A stretch of 64,000 bases of DNA from Flavimobilis sp052324925 (GTDB lineage Bacteria; Actinomycetota; Actinomycetes; Actinomycetales; Cellulomonadaceae), in the NCBI GenBank assembly GCA_052324925.1, contig JBQPRE010000002.1; one strand, given 5' to 3'. Below the pieces are notes generated by a model. That model had not been told where the DNA came from, ran no database searches, and saw only the letters and a list, made by a program, of their open reading frames with translations. Of this stretch, positions 1 to 8,204 are shown piece by piece. The first letter of the stretch is position 1, and every line of letters starts with the position of its first letter. Position numbers and translations under genes: made by a program.

Positions 1-1
1 G

Positions 2-340
2 GGCCGAGAAGCAAGTTGGGAAGCGGCCGTTGAGTACGTGCAGGATCCGCGGATTAGTATCGATGAGGGTGTCGAACTACTTGAGCGCCACGCCGCCCAA
101 GGACATCTAGATGTTGCAGTAACTCTCGCTGATCTATACGAGCAGGATGGTCGGGACTCAGATGCTGAAAGGACTCTGCGCGATGCGGTCGCACGTGGCG
201 ATGTATACGCCATGACAAATCTTGGCATTTTCCTTGAGGAGAGAGGCTTAGTACGCGAGTCCCTTGTTCTATGGGAAAGGGGCTCGGAGCTTGGTGATGA
301 TCTCGCAAGCCGCCTGCTCGGCGAGCACGGAGAAGAGTGA
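2..340 (+). CDS. Sel1/TPR-like repeat protein, C-terminal part
   Basis: The frame is open to the left edge, so the gene probably begins outside the window; the first possible internal start is a GTG at 38. About 112 residues are visible. They form helical pairs rich in Ala, Leu and Glu, with segments such as LADLYEQDGRDSDAERTL and NLGIFLEERG that resemble Sel1/TPR solenoid repeats, which usually mediate protein-protein contacts. The sequence is clearly less GC-rich than the rest of the window and sits beside transposase debris, so I infer horizontal transfer. Exact role unknown. Confidence 0.6.
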   Translation, partial: GREASWEAAVEYVQDPRISIDEGVELLERHAAQGHLDVAVTLADLYEQDGRDSDAERTLRDAVARGDVYAMTNLGIFLEERGLVRESLVLWERGSELGDDLASRLLGEHGEE

Positions 341-570
341 GTACACCTAGTTCACTAGTCGGTTCTTCGTAGACAAACGTGTTGCGGACGTGTCGACGCG
401 TGCGAGGCGCGATATGCCCACACGACGACGCGTCCACCCTCTCCGTGAGGTCGACGGACATCGGCTCCCCGGACGGGCGGGCTTCGTCGGACAGGGGGCG
501 GTGGGGACTACTGCACGAGCAGGTAGCACCTGATCTGTGGCGCCGTCGGCAACGCTGAGAGGTTGTCCCC
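341..570. other. Gene-free stretch before transposase remnant
   Basis: No convincing coding frame or known element. The last 40 bases (tgagaggttgtccccatg and upstream) look like the leader in front of IS3-type orfA genes. I could not define a terminal inverted repeat. Confidence 0.35.
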
Positions 571-833
571 ATGTCCGAGCGCTATCCCCGCGAGTTCCTC
601 GGGTGGCGTCGTACGCGTCGCCTCCGACGCCCTGGAAGCACGCGAGCTAGGACGCCGCGTGAAGCTACTGAAGCAGGAGAACGAGGTCCTGCGTAGGGCG
701 GCGGCCTACTTCGCCCAGGCCCACCTCCCGGGAAGATGACCTACTCGCTCGCTAGCGAACTCGCCGCCGACGGGATTCCCGTGGCGGTGACGCGGGCGGG
801 TCCTCAACCTCGCCTGCCAGTCCAGACCTGACT
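571..833 (+). pseudogene. Decayed IS3-family transposase (orfA with start of orfB)
   Basis: The reading begins MSERYPREF, typical of IS3-type OrfA. It then needs a frame change and lacks roughly 40 residues (the helix-turn-helix) before resuming as ELGRRVKLLKQENEVLRRAA...YFAQAHLPGR, the leucine-zipper end of OrfA, with a stop at 737-739. An ATG overlapping that stop (736) opens the OrfB start, SELAADGIPVAVTR, and is then frameshifted: RVLNLACQS follows in another frame. The integrase core with its DDE residues is absent. It is a dead remnant. Confidence 0.75.
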
Positions 834-939
834 TGGGTCACGTACTCCACAGGCGCGAGAGTGCGGCTCGTTGACCTGCGGTGATGCTCGCGTCTCTGTG
901 GATTCGTGCCTCGGTTGAGGCACTAAGTATTCTCCGGGG

Positions 940-1284
940 ATGGTGTGGGTTCGGCGAGTGCGGACGGCGTCGGGTGCGACGGCCGTGCAGATCGTGGAGT
1001 CCGTGCAGGGCCAACGCCGGATCGTGCGGCATGTGGGCTCAGCCCACGACGAGGTGACGCTGGCGATGTTCCTTGAGGAGGCCGACGGGTTGATCGTCGA
1101 CGACGCTCAGCTACAGCTTGATCTGGGCCTGCAGTCCACGGGCTGTCACGCCGCGCTGCTGCCCGAACCGACTTCACGCGCACTTCTGCCAGAGCCTCCA
1201 ACGCCCCGCGGCCGGCCGGTGCGTCCCCCACGGGTGACCCGCTCCTTCTCCGTCGCTGGCCGTGGCGGCGGCTCGAGCACGTAG
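940..1284 (+). pseudogene. Truncated IS1634/IS4-type transposase N-terminus
   Basis: The first 60 residues (VRRVRTASGATAVQIVESV, then RRIVRHVGSAHDEVTLAMFLEEA) resemble the N-terminus of IS1634-like DDE transposases of actinobacteria, which are normally over 450 aa. After about residue 65 the frame turns into Pro/Arg-rich sequence unlike the family, and no DDE catalytic domain follows. Only the first fifth of the gene survives. Together with the IS3 remnant just upstream it marks an old insertion site next to metX. Confidence 0.6.
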
Positions 1285-1323
1285 AAGCACGGCCCTCAGG
1301 CCCCGCACTGTGTCCGGAGCCCC

Positions 1324-2763
1324 TCAGCCCCGGCGGGTGACGAGGCGCTTGAGGAAGTGGCGCACGACGGGGCCGAGCTGGTCGAACTCGATGAGGAACC
1401 CGTCGTGCCCGTGCTCGGAGCGCAGCACCTGCAGCGGCCACGCGCCGGGCACGTTGCGTGTGATGCGTTCGGACTCGACGGGCTGGAAGAGCCGGTCGGA
1501 GTCGACGGCGACGACGAGGGCCTTGGCGGTGATCGACGCGAGCGCCGACTCGACGCCGCCGCGGTCGCGGCCGAGGTCGTGCGTGAGCATCGACTGGGTG
1601 AGGACGAGGTAGGAGTTCGCGTCGAAGCGGCTCGCGAGCTTGTGCGCGTGGTGGTCGAGGTAGGACTGGATCGCGTAGCGGCCGCCGCGCAGCGGGTCCT
1701 CGGCGTGTTGGGGGATGCGGCCGAAGCGTCGGTCGAGCTCGGTCGCGGAGCGGTACGTCGCGTGCGCGACCTGCCGGGCGATACCGAGGCCGACGTGCGG
1801 GCCGACGCCGTCGAGCGCGTCGTAGTAGTCGCCACCGTGGAAGTGCGGGTCGGCGAGGATCGCCGCGATCTGCGGGTGCGCCCACGCGATCTGGTCGCCC
1901 GTCGTCTGGGCGCCGGACGCGATGACGCCGATCGCCTCAACGTCGATCCCGGCCTCTGGGCCGCAGATCGCCCACTCGAGGGCGCGCAGCCCGCCCATGG
2001 ACCCGCCGACGACGAAGTGCCACCGCGTGACGCCGAGCGCGTGCGCGAGCGCGACCTCCGCGGCCACCTGGTCCCGCACCGTGAGGTGCGGGAAGCGCGA
2101 GCCCCACGGGCGCCCGTCGGGCGCGGGCGACGCGGGGCCCGTCGAGCCCTGGCAGCCGCCGACGACGTTGGGGGCGACGACGAAGTAGCGTTCGGTGTCG
2201 ATCGGGGCGCCGGGCCCGATCATCTGCGACCACCAGCCGGGCGTCGGGTGGCCCGGCCCCGCGTCGCCCGTGACGTGCGCGTCGCCCGTGAGTGCGTGGA
2301 GGACGAGGACGGCGTTGGAGCCGTCGGGGGCGAGCGTGCCCCACGTCTCGTACGCGACCGTGACGTCCGGGAGGTCGAGCCCGGACTCGAGCTCGAGCGT
2401 GCCGACGTCGCAGAACTGCCGGTTGCCGACGTCGTCGCCGGCGCGCCACGCGCCGCTCGGCCCGGGAGGGACCGACGGCGCGACGGGGACGTCCGTCCCC
2501 GGCCGCGGGGTTGCGCCCGCGAACGGCGGGGCGAGCCGCCGGGGGCGGGGCGCGGGCGTCGTCGTCACGGCACCATCATCGACCTGCCCGGGCGCAGGCG
2601 CCGGGTCGGACGCGGCGAAGACCTCGGCGGGCGTGCCGCCCGTCGAGACGGGCGCGCCGCCCGCCGAGGGAGCCGACGCGGCGCCGCGCAGCACGGCCGT
2701 GCCGTCCGGGGGAGCCCCGGTGCCGGCCTGGCCGTCGCTCGTCGGCGCCGCGTCGGTACACAT
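1324..2763 (-). CDS. metX: Homoserine O-acetyltransferase MetX
   Basis: Acetyl-CoA-dependent acetylation of L-homoserine, giving O-acetylhomoserine for the adjacent MetY sulfhydrylase (methionine synthesis, cytoplasm). It is an alpha/beta-hydrolase fold with nucleophile Ser about 255 in VVGGSMGG, acid Asp in AVDSDRLFQP and His in SEHGHDGF. The 479 aa exceed the usual ~370: the first ~100 residues are Pro/Ala/Gly-rich with no family resemblance, and the MetX fold starts near GNRQFCDVGTLELESG. I chose the ATG at 2763 because it overlaps the metY stop (TGATG), which suggests coupling. A start further inside remains possible. Confidence 0.92.
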   Translation of the reverse strand: MCTDAAPTSDGQAGTGAPPDGTAVLRGAASAPSAGGAPVSTGGTPAEVFAASDPAPAPGQVDDGAVTTTPAPRPRRLAPPFAGATPRPGTDVPVAPSVPPGPSGAWRAGDDVGNRQFCDVGTLELESGLDLPDVTVAYETWGTLAPDGSNAVLVLHALTGDAHVTGDAGPGHPTPGWWSQMIGPGAPIDTERYFVVAPNVVGGCQGSTGPASPAPDGRPWGSRFPHLTVRDQVAAEVALAHALGVTRWHFVVGGSMGGLRALEWAICGPEAGIDVEAIGVIASGAQTTGDQIAWAHPQIAAILADPHFHGGDYYDALDGVGPHVGLGIARQVAHATYRSATELDRRFGRIPQHAEDPLRGGRYAIQSYLDHHAHKLASRFDANSYLVLTQSMLTHDLGRDRGGVESALASITAKALVVAVDSDRLFQPVESERITRNVPGAWPLQVLRSEHGHDGFLIEFDQLGPVVRHFLKRLVTRRG

Positions 2764-4106
2764 CAGACGGTCGCCTCGGCGCCCGCGCGCAGCGCGGCGA
2801 CGGCCGCGAAGCCGCGGCCGAGGTCGGCGAGGATGTCGTCGATGTGCTCGAGCCCCACCGAGAGGCGCACGAGGCCGGGCGTGACGCCCGAGAGCGCCTG
2901 CTCCTCGGGTGAGAGCTGCGCGTGCGTCGTCGAGGCGGGGTGGATGACGAGCGAGCGGACGTCGCCGATGTTCGCGAGGTTCGAGTGGAGCTCGAGCGCG
3001 TCGACGAACGCCTTGCCGACCTCGGCGTCGCCGTCGAGCTCGAACGCGAGGACGGCGCCCGCGCCGCGCGGCAGGTACTTCTGCGCGGTCGCGTTCCACG
3101 GGCTCGACGCGAGGCCCGCGTAGTGGACGGTCGTCACACCGTCCTGCGCCTCGAGGAACGCCGCGACCTTCTCGGCGTTGGCGACGTGCCGCTCGATGCG
3201 CAGCGAGAGCGTCTCGATGCCCTGCGCGATGAGGAACGCGTTGAACGGGCTGATCGACGCGCCGACGTCGCGCAGCAGCTGGACGCGTGCCTTGAGGATG
3301 TAGGAGAGGTTGACGCCGAAGAGGCCGTCCTTGCCGAGGTCGCGGGCGTAGACGAGACCGTTGTAGGTGACGTCGGGCTCGTTGAAGTCGGGGAAGCGTG
3401 CGGGGTCCTGGCCGAAGTCGAAGGTTCCGCCGTCGACGATGACGCCGCCGATCGACGTGCCGTGGCCGCCGAGGAACTTCGTCGCGGCGTGGACGACGAT
3501 GTCGGCGCCGTGCTCGAAGGGACGCAGGAGGTAGGGCGTCGCGATGGTGTTGTCGACGATGAGCGGGACGCCGACCTCGTGCGCGACGTCGGCGACGGCG
3601 CGGATGTCGAGGACGTCGGAGCGCGGGTTGGGGATCGACTCGGCGAAGAAGGCCTTGGTGTTGTCCCGCGCGGCCGTGCGCCACTCGGCGGGGTCGTGCG
3701 GGTTGCTGACCCAGGTGACCTCGATGCCGAGCTTGCGCAGCGTGTGGCCGAGCAGGTTGTAGGTGCCGCCGTACAGCGAGGGGCTTGCGACGATGTGGTC
3801 GCCCGCGCCTGCGAGGTTGAGGATCGAGAACGTGGTCGCGGCCTGGCCGGAGGCGAGCAGGAGGGCGCCGACACCGCCTTCGAGCGAGGCGATGCGGTCC
3901 TCGACGGCGCCCGTCGTCGGGTTGCCCAGACGCGTGTAGATGGGGCCGAGGTCGGCGAGCGCGAAGCGCGCGGCGGCCGTCTCTGCGTCGGGGAAGACGA
4001 ACGACGTCGTCTGGTAGATCGGCAGGGCGCGGGCGCCCGTGGTCGGGTCGGGCGTCTGGCCAGCGTGGATCTGGCGGGTCTCGAAGGACCAGGCTGCATT
4101 GCTCAT
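2763..4106 (-). CDS. metY: O-acetylhomoserine sulfhydrylase MetY
   Basis: PLP enzyme of the Cys/Met metabolism family. It condenses O-acetylhomoserine with sulfide to homocysteine (direct sulfhydrylation). The 447 aa length matches the family. PLP lysine is about 210 in HAATKFLGGHG, with PLP-phosphate-binding SGQAATTF and the YTRLGNPT motif upstream. The start at 4106 begins MSNAAWSFETRQIHAG and has a purine-rich ggag about 6 nt before it. First gene of a metY-metX operon with a 1-nt overlap. The 5' leader holds the fold-back element at 4179-4306. Confidence 0.94.
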   Translation of the reverse strand: MSNAAWSFETRQIHAGQTPDPTTGARALPIYQTTSFVFPDAETAAARFALADLGPIYTRLGNPTTGAVEDRIASLEGGVGALLLASGQAATTFSILNLAGAGDHIVASPSLYGGTYNLLGHTLRKLGIEVTWVSNPHDPAEWRTAARDNTKAFFAESIPNPRSDVLDIRAVADVAHEVGVPLIVDNTIATPYLLRPFEHGADIVVHAATKFLGGHGTSIGGVIVDGGTFDFGQDPARFPDFNEPDVTYNGLVYARDLGKDGLFGVNLSYILKARVQLLRDVGASISPFNAFLIAQGIETLSLRIERHVANAEKVAAFLEAQDGVTTVHYAGLASSPWNATAQKYLPRGAGAVLAFELDGDAEVGKAFVDALELHSNLANIGDVRSLVIHPASTTHAQLSPEEQALSGVTPGLVRLSVGLEHIDDILADLGRGFAAVAALRAGAEATV

Positions 4107-4178
4107 GAGTGGCTCCAGGGGAAGTGGTCGGGTCTGCCTGCGGGGCGGGCGACTGACGGTGTCCTGGTGCCGTGGCGC

Positions 4179-4306
4179 GACTCGTCGAATCAGTGTCGCT
4201 GCACGGGCGGGTGCGGTCCCGTCATCGCCCAAGGGGCGTGTCCGCACTTGGGTCCGGCCGTGGCCGGGTGGGAGTGCGGTGGTGTCAGCGACACATTCGA
4301 CGGGTC
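4179..4306. promoter_or_regulatory. Fold-back element, possible four-way-junction leader RNA
   Basis: Arms 4179-4201 and 4286-4306 pair over about 21 bp with one 2-nt bulge and one mismatch. The enclosed segment holds three further hairpins: acggg/cccgt (4203-4222), cgccc/gggcg (4226-4238), and ccgcact/agtgcgg (4242-4279) with an inner ccggcc/ggccgg. That is a P1 plus three-arm layout. It lies 73 nt upstream of metY (minus) and about 200 nt upstream of the NlpC gene (plus). I do not recognise the conserved cores of SAM-I, SAM-IV, SAH, cobalamin or c-di-AMP riboswitches. Which strand is transcribed is inference. Confidence 0.5.
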
Positions 4307-4378
4307 ATGGGCGCCACTCTAGGGGGCGGCCGCCACGTTGTGGAACGACGCGTCCGCCTGATGAGATCGCTGGTGCTG

Positions 4379-4429
4379 GTGTGACTCGTGAGGCTCACGT
4401 GGCACCTGTGACTGATGTGACTCGTGAGG
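4379..4429. promoter_or_regulatory. Direct repeat and palindrome upstream of NlpC gene
   Basis: TGTGACTCGTGAGG occurs at 4380-4393 and again at 4416-4429, 36 nt apart. The first copy runs into a perfect 6-1-6 palindrome, CGTGAG-G-CTCACG (4387-4399). Likely a regulator-binding region in the metY/NlpC divergent intergenic space; the regulator is unknown. Confidence 0.4.
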
Positions 4430-4506
4430 ATCCTGAGGTGGGAGTTCACAACGAGTCTGCGGACCGCTAGCCTCGACATGCACTGCAGTCCCGTCCCGGA
4501 GGCCCC

Positions 4507-5967
4507 ATGTCCAGCCCTGCTCGGATCCGTCGATCAGCGTCCGCGCTCATCGCGTCAGCGCTCGTCCTCGGACTTGCCGCGCCGGCAGCGCTCGGCGCCC
4601 CCGACGACGATCTCGCAGCGGCTCGCGCGCGGGAGGCCGCCGTTGCGGGCTCGGTCGCAGGTATTGAGGTCGAGCTCGCTCGCCTCAGCACGATCGCTGA
4701 CGAGGCCTGGGCGCGTTCTGCGACCGCGGGCGAGGACTTCCTCACGGCCCAGGTCGCGCTCGACGACGCACAGAGCGCGGCCGACGTCGCCGGCACGCGC
4801 CTCGCCGCTGCGCGCGAGACCATGGAGTCCTCGCGCCGGGTCCTCGCCGGCATCGCTCTCGAGCGCTTCCGCTCGGGCGGCTCCATCCAGAACCTCGAGG
4901 CGGTGCTCTCGGCGGACGGCATCACGGACGTCGTGCGCCGGGCGGCATCGCTGCGGACGGTCGGGGACGCGGCGGACGCCGCGGTCCAGCAGTTCCGCGC
5001 CGATACGCTCGTCGCCGACGTCCTCGAGGCCGACGCGACGAGCGCCCTGACAGCTGCGCAGTCGGCCGCGACCGCGGCGACAAAGGCGCGCGCGCAGACC
5101 GACGACCTCACGCAGGCCGCCCAGGACGCGGTCGACGCTGCCGAGGCGCGCCGCGAGACGCTCATCTCGCAGCTCGCTGCTGCGCGACAGACGACCGTCG
5201 CTGCCGAACGCAAGCGGCAGGACCGGATCGACCGTGAGCGGGACCAGCGCCGCGAGGAGCAGGCGCAGGTCGAGCGCGAGCGTGCCGACGACGAGGCCGA
5301 CGCACCGGGCGACGAGCCCTCCTCGCGCCCCACGTCACGGCCGACCTCCACCCCGACACAGACCCCGACGAACGAGCCGGCCCCACGCCCCACGCGCGAG
5401 CCCACACCGGCGACGACGACCGAGCCCGCCGACCCTGCGACGACGGAGCCGTCGTCACGCCCGACGACGGAGCCGACGACGGAGCCGACGTCGCGCCCGA
5501 CGACGACCCCTCCCGCGCCGCGACCCACGGCGGACCCGACGCCGTCCACGCCCGAGCCTCAGGCGCCGGGCCTCGGCACGGGGACCGCGGTCGGCTCGGC
5601 GGCACAGGGGCGCGCCGCGGTCGCGTGGGCACGTACGCAGATCGGCAAGATGTACGGCTGGGGCGCGACAGGTTCGACGCTCTACGACTGCTCGGGCCTG
5701 ACGATGCGCGCCTGGGAGTCGGCCGGGGTCGGCATCACGCGCACGAGCCGCTCGCAGTACGTCCGGGTGAAGAAGATCGCCTACTCCTCGATGCGGCCCG
5801 GCGACCTCATCTTCTGGGCCAACGACACGTCCGACCCGAACACGATCCGCCACGTGGCGATGTACACGGGCGGCGGCATGATGATCGAGGCTGCGCGCCC
5901 CGGCATCCCCGTCCGTGAAGTTCCCGTGCGCTACGCGGAGACCATGGCGTTTGCGGGCCGCCCGTAG
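4507..5967 (+). CDS. Secreted NlpC/P60 peptidoglycan endopeptidase with coiled coil
   Basis: Predicted cell-wall hydrolase cutting peptide stems of peptidoglycan, exported by Sec (signal peptide about residues 1-30, ending PAALGA). Residues 35-260 are an Ala/Glu/Arg-rich coiled coil like RipA/PcsB-type regulatory domains. Residues 270-365 form a Thr/Pro/Glu linker of repeated TEP/RPT units. The C-terminal NlpC/P60 domain has catalytic Cys395 in YDCSGL and His449 in RHVAMYTG. The start at 4507 follows an aggcccc stretch; SD is weak. Divergent from metY, with a strong terminator after it. Likely a cell-division or daughter-separation hydrolase by family analogy. Confidence 0.88.
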   Translation: MSSPARIRRSASALIASALVLGLAAPAALGAPDDDLAAARAREAAVAGSVAGIEVELARLSTIADEAWARSATAGEDFLTAQVALDDAQSAADVAGTRLAAARETMESSRRVLAGIALERFRSGGSIQNLEAVLSADGITDVVRRAASLRTVGDAADAAVQQFRADTLVADVLEADATSALTAAQSAATAATKARAQTDDLTQAAQDAVDAAEARRETLISQLAAARQTTVAAERKRQDRIDRERDQRREEQAQVERERADDEADAPGDEPSSRPTSRPTSTPTQTPTNEPAPRPTREPTPATTTEPADPATTEPSSRPTTEPTTEPTSRPTTTPPAPRPTADPTPSTPEPQAPGLGTGTAVGSAAQGRAAVAWARTQIGKMYGWGATGSTLYDCSGLTMRAWESAGVGITRTSRSQYVRVKKIAYSSMRPGDLIFWANDTSDPNTIRHVAMYTGGGMMIEAARPGIPVREVPVRYAETMAFAGRP

Positions 5968-5990
5968 CGGACACCTTCCCGCCGCGACGC

Positions 5991-6026
5991 ACGAAGGCCG
6001 ACCACCGCAAGGTGGTCGGCCTTCGT
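5991..6026. terminator. Bidirectional intrinsic terminator
   Basis: Perfect 16-bp inverted repeat (acgaaggccgaccacc / ggtggtcggccttcgt) with a GCAA tetraloop between the convergent NlpC gene and ppa. Confidence 0.85.
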
Positions 6027-6056
6027 GTGCCACGCGCTAGGCGCGCACGACGTGTC

Positions 6057-6551
6057 TCAGTGGGCGTAGCCCGAGTCGATCGCACGCTGGCGCGACCGCT
6101 CGATCTCGGCCTCGGCCTCGGCACGACCCACCCAGTGGGCTCCCTCGACGGACTTGCCAGGCTCGAGGTCCTTGTAGACCTCGAAGAAGTGCTGGATCTC
6201 AAGACGGTGGTAGTCAGAGACGTCGTCGATGTCCTGGCGCCATGCGGCGCGCTGGTCGCCCGTGGGGACGCACAGCACCTTGTCGTCGCCGCCGGCCTCG
6301 TCGCGCATGCGGAACATGCCGAGCGCGCGGCACCTGATGAGGCAGCCCGGGAACGTTGGCTCCTCCAGGAGCACGAGTGCGTCGAGCGGGTCGCCGTCCT
6401 CACCGAGGGTGCCCTCGATGAAGCCGTAGTCGTCGGGGTAGCGCGTCGAGGTGAAGAGCATCCTGTCCAGACGGATGCGACCGGTGTGGTGGTCGACCTC
6501 GTACTTGTTGCGCTGACCCTTGGGGATCTCGATCGTGACGTCGAACTCCAC
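6057..6551 (-). CDS. ppa: Inorganic pyrophosphatase
   Basis: Family I soluble pyrophosphatase, hydrolysing PPi to phosphate and so pulling biosynthetic reactions forward. 164 aa, the normal bacterial size. Typical motifs: EIPKGQRNKYEVDHHTGRI near the N-terminus and the metal-binding cluster YGFIEGTLGEDGDPLDALVL. The GTG start at 6551 gives VEFDVTIEIPKG and has gaggaag about 8 nt upstream; a longer in-frame opening would add ~48 residues foreign to the family. Monocistronic, convergent with the NlpC gene and divergent from dacB. Confidence 0.96.
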   Translation of the reverse strand: MEFDVTIEIPKGQRNKYEVDHHTGRIRLDRMLFTSTRYPDDYGFIEGTLGEDGDPLDALVLLEEPTFPGCLIRCRALGMFRMRDEAGGDDKVLCVPTGDQRAAWRQDIDDVSDYHRLEIQHFFEVYKDLEPGKSVEGAHWVGRAEAEAEIERSRQRAIDSGYAH

Positions 6552-6791
6552 TGCTCTTCCTCCAGACACGGGGCGGCCGTCACCGTCCCGAGCACCTCTC
6601 GTCGTTCGTCCCGCGGGCCAGGGGCGCGGGCCCGTGGGCCTTGGTGGCATGTCATGCCAGGGGACGGTCCGTGCTGCGTCCGCCGTGCTGGGCACGGGGG
6701 CGCCGACCTCGGTCGCCGTCGTCCTGTGGGTCCAGTGTGACGCACGCGGAGGCTAAGGTGTGAACCGCGACCGAGGTGCAGGAGGAACGCC

Positions 6792-8204
6792 ATGGGTCTG
6801 GCGGCACGTGCAGCAGCAGCGACGACGACGTTCGCGCTGCTCGCAGGCGGGGGCTATCTCGTCGCGGACACCTTCGACCTCGTCCCGGGATTCCTCACGA
6901 ATGCGCCGGTCGCAGCGCCTCCGGCACCCTTCCCGACCGCGCCAGGCGCACGTCTGGGACCCGAGCTCACGAGCGGTCTGTCGCGGCTCGCCGCGGATGC
7001 TCCTGTGCCGTCCGCCACGTCGGTCGAAGATCTCGTCGCCGACCTCGCCAAGGCCGAGGAGTACGTCGGCGAGCGTGTCGGCGTCCTCGTGACCGACGCG
7101 ACGACGGGCCAGGGCATCGCGGGACGCGCTGCGACGACGGACTTCGTCCCTGCCTCGACCCAGAAGCTGCTCACCGCGGCGGCGGCCCTCTCGAAGATCG
7201 GCTCGGACCGCACGCTCGACACGACGGCCTACCTCCACGGCACGACCGTGACCCTCGTGGGCGGCGGCGACATGCTGCTCGCTGAGGGCGCGGGCGACCC
7301 GGCGAAGGTCAACGGGCGCGCGGGGCTCGCGGATCTCGCTCACCAGGTTGCCGTCGCCGTCGACGCGGCGGGCCTCGACGCCGTCACCGTTCGCGTCGAC
7401 GACTCACTGTTCTCGGGGCCCTCGGTCGCCCCGTCGTGGGACACCGACAACATCGAGGCCGGCTATGCGGCACCCGTGACCGCGCTCGCGGTCGACGTCG
7501 CGCGCCGGTCCGCCGGAACATACGCACCACGTTTCGCCGACCCGTCGCTCGCCGCAGGCCGGGACTTTGCGGCCGCGCTCGGCAAGGCGGGGATCACGGT
7601 CGCGGGGACGACCGCGCGCGGGGTCCCTGCCGAGGGTGCGTCCGAGGTCGGCCGGGTCTCGTCGGCCCCGATGTCCGAGGTCGTCGGGTACTTCCTGCAG
7701 ACCTCTGACAACACGATCACCGAGGTCGTCGCGCGCATGGTCGCGGTCGAGGCAGGGCTGCCGGGTTCGGTCCAGGGCGCGACGACCGCGGTGCTCGACG
7801 CGGTCGCGGCGCTCGACGTCGACCTCACGGGCGCCAAGCTCACGGATGCGTCGGGGCTCGGTGAGGGCTCGCGCCTGTCGCCGCGCCTCCTCAACGAGCT
7901 GCTCCTGCGGATGGTCGACCCCGCGATGCCCGCGCTGCGCGAGGCCGCGCTGCAGATGCCGCTCGCGGGAGTCTCGGGAACCCTCCACGAGCGCTTCACG
8001 ACGACCGACGCCCGCGGTCGCGTCCGCGCCAAGACCGGGTCGCTGCCGAACGTCTCGAGCCTGGCGGGCACGCTCGTCACGGCCGACGGGCGGTTGCTCG
8101 TGTTCGCGGTCCTCGTCGACGACTTCCCCGACGACAACGCCTGGAACGCACGCGCGACGATCGACAAGTTCGTGAGCCGCGTCGCGGCCTGCGGGTGCGG
8201 ATGA
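6792..8204 (+). CDS. dacB: D-Ala-D-Ala carboxypeptidase/endopeptidase (PBP4, DacB)
   Basis: Penicillin-binding protein of peptidase family S13, trimming or cutting peptidoglycan peptides outside the membrane. 470 aa with an N-terminal hydrophobic signal/anchor (residues 5-25). Active-site motifs are all present: S122-T-Q-K125, S305-D-N and K414-T-G. ATG at 6792 has a strong aggagg 7 nt upstream. Its stop overlaps the next start (ATGA), so it is translationally coupled to the DUF2342 protein and tilS. Confidence 0.93.
   Translation: MGLAARAAAATTTFALLAGGGYLVADTFDLVPGFLTNAPVAAPPAPFPTAPGARLGPELTSGLSRLAADAPVPSATSVEDLVADLAKAEEYVGERVGVLVTDATTGQGIAGRAATTDFVPASTQKLLTAAAALSKIGSDRTLDTTAYLHGTTVTLVGGGDMLLAEGAGDPAKVNGRAGLADLAHQVAVAVDAAGLDAVTVRVDDSLFSGPSVAPSWDTDNIEAGYAAPVTALAVDVARRSAGTYAPRFADPSLAAGRDFAAALGKAGITVAGTTARGVPAEGASEVGRVSSAPMSEVVGYFLQTSDNTITEVVARMVAVEAGLPGSVQGATTAVLDAVAALDVDLTGAKLTDASGLGEGSRLSPRLLNELLLRMVDPAMPALREAALQMPLAGVSGTLHERFTTTDARGRVRAKTGSLPNVSSLAGTLVTADGRLLVFAVLVDDFPDDNAWNARATIDKFVSRVAACGCG

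Noticed and set aside
1357..3123. 588-codon plus-strand frame opposite metX/metY
   Set aside because: Arg/Val/Asp-rich shadow without family resemblance; the minus strand has full catalytic motifs.
4184..4301. c-di-AMP (ydaO) riboswitch for the NlpC gene
   Set aside because: The expected conserved core (GTCAGCTAACCTC-like) is missing, although such riboswitches do precede cell-wall hydrolase genes in actinobacteria.
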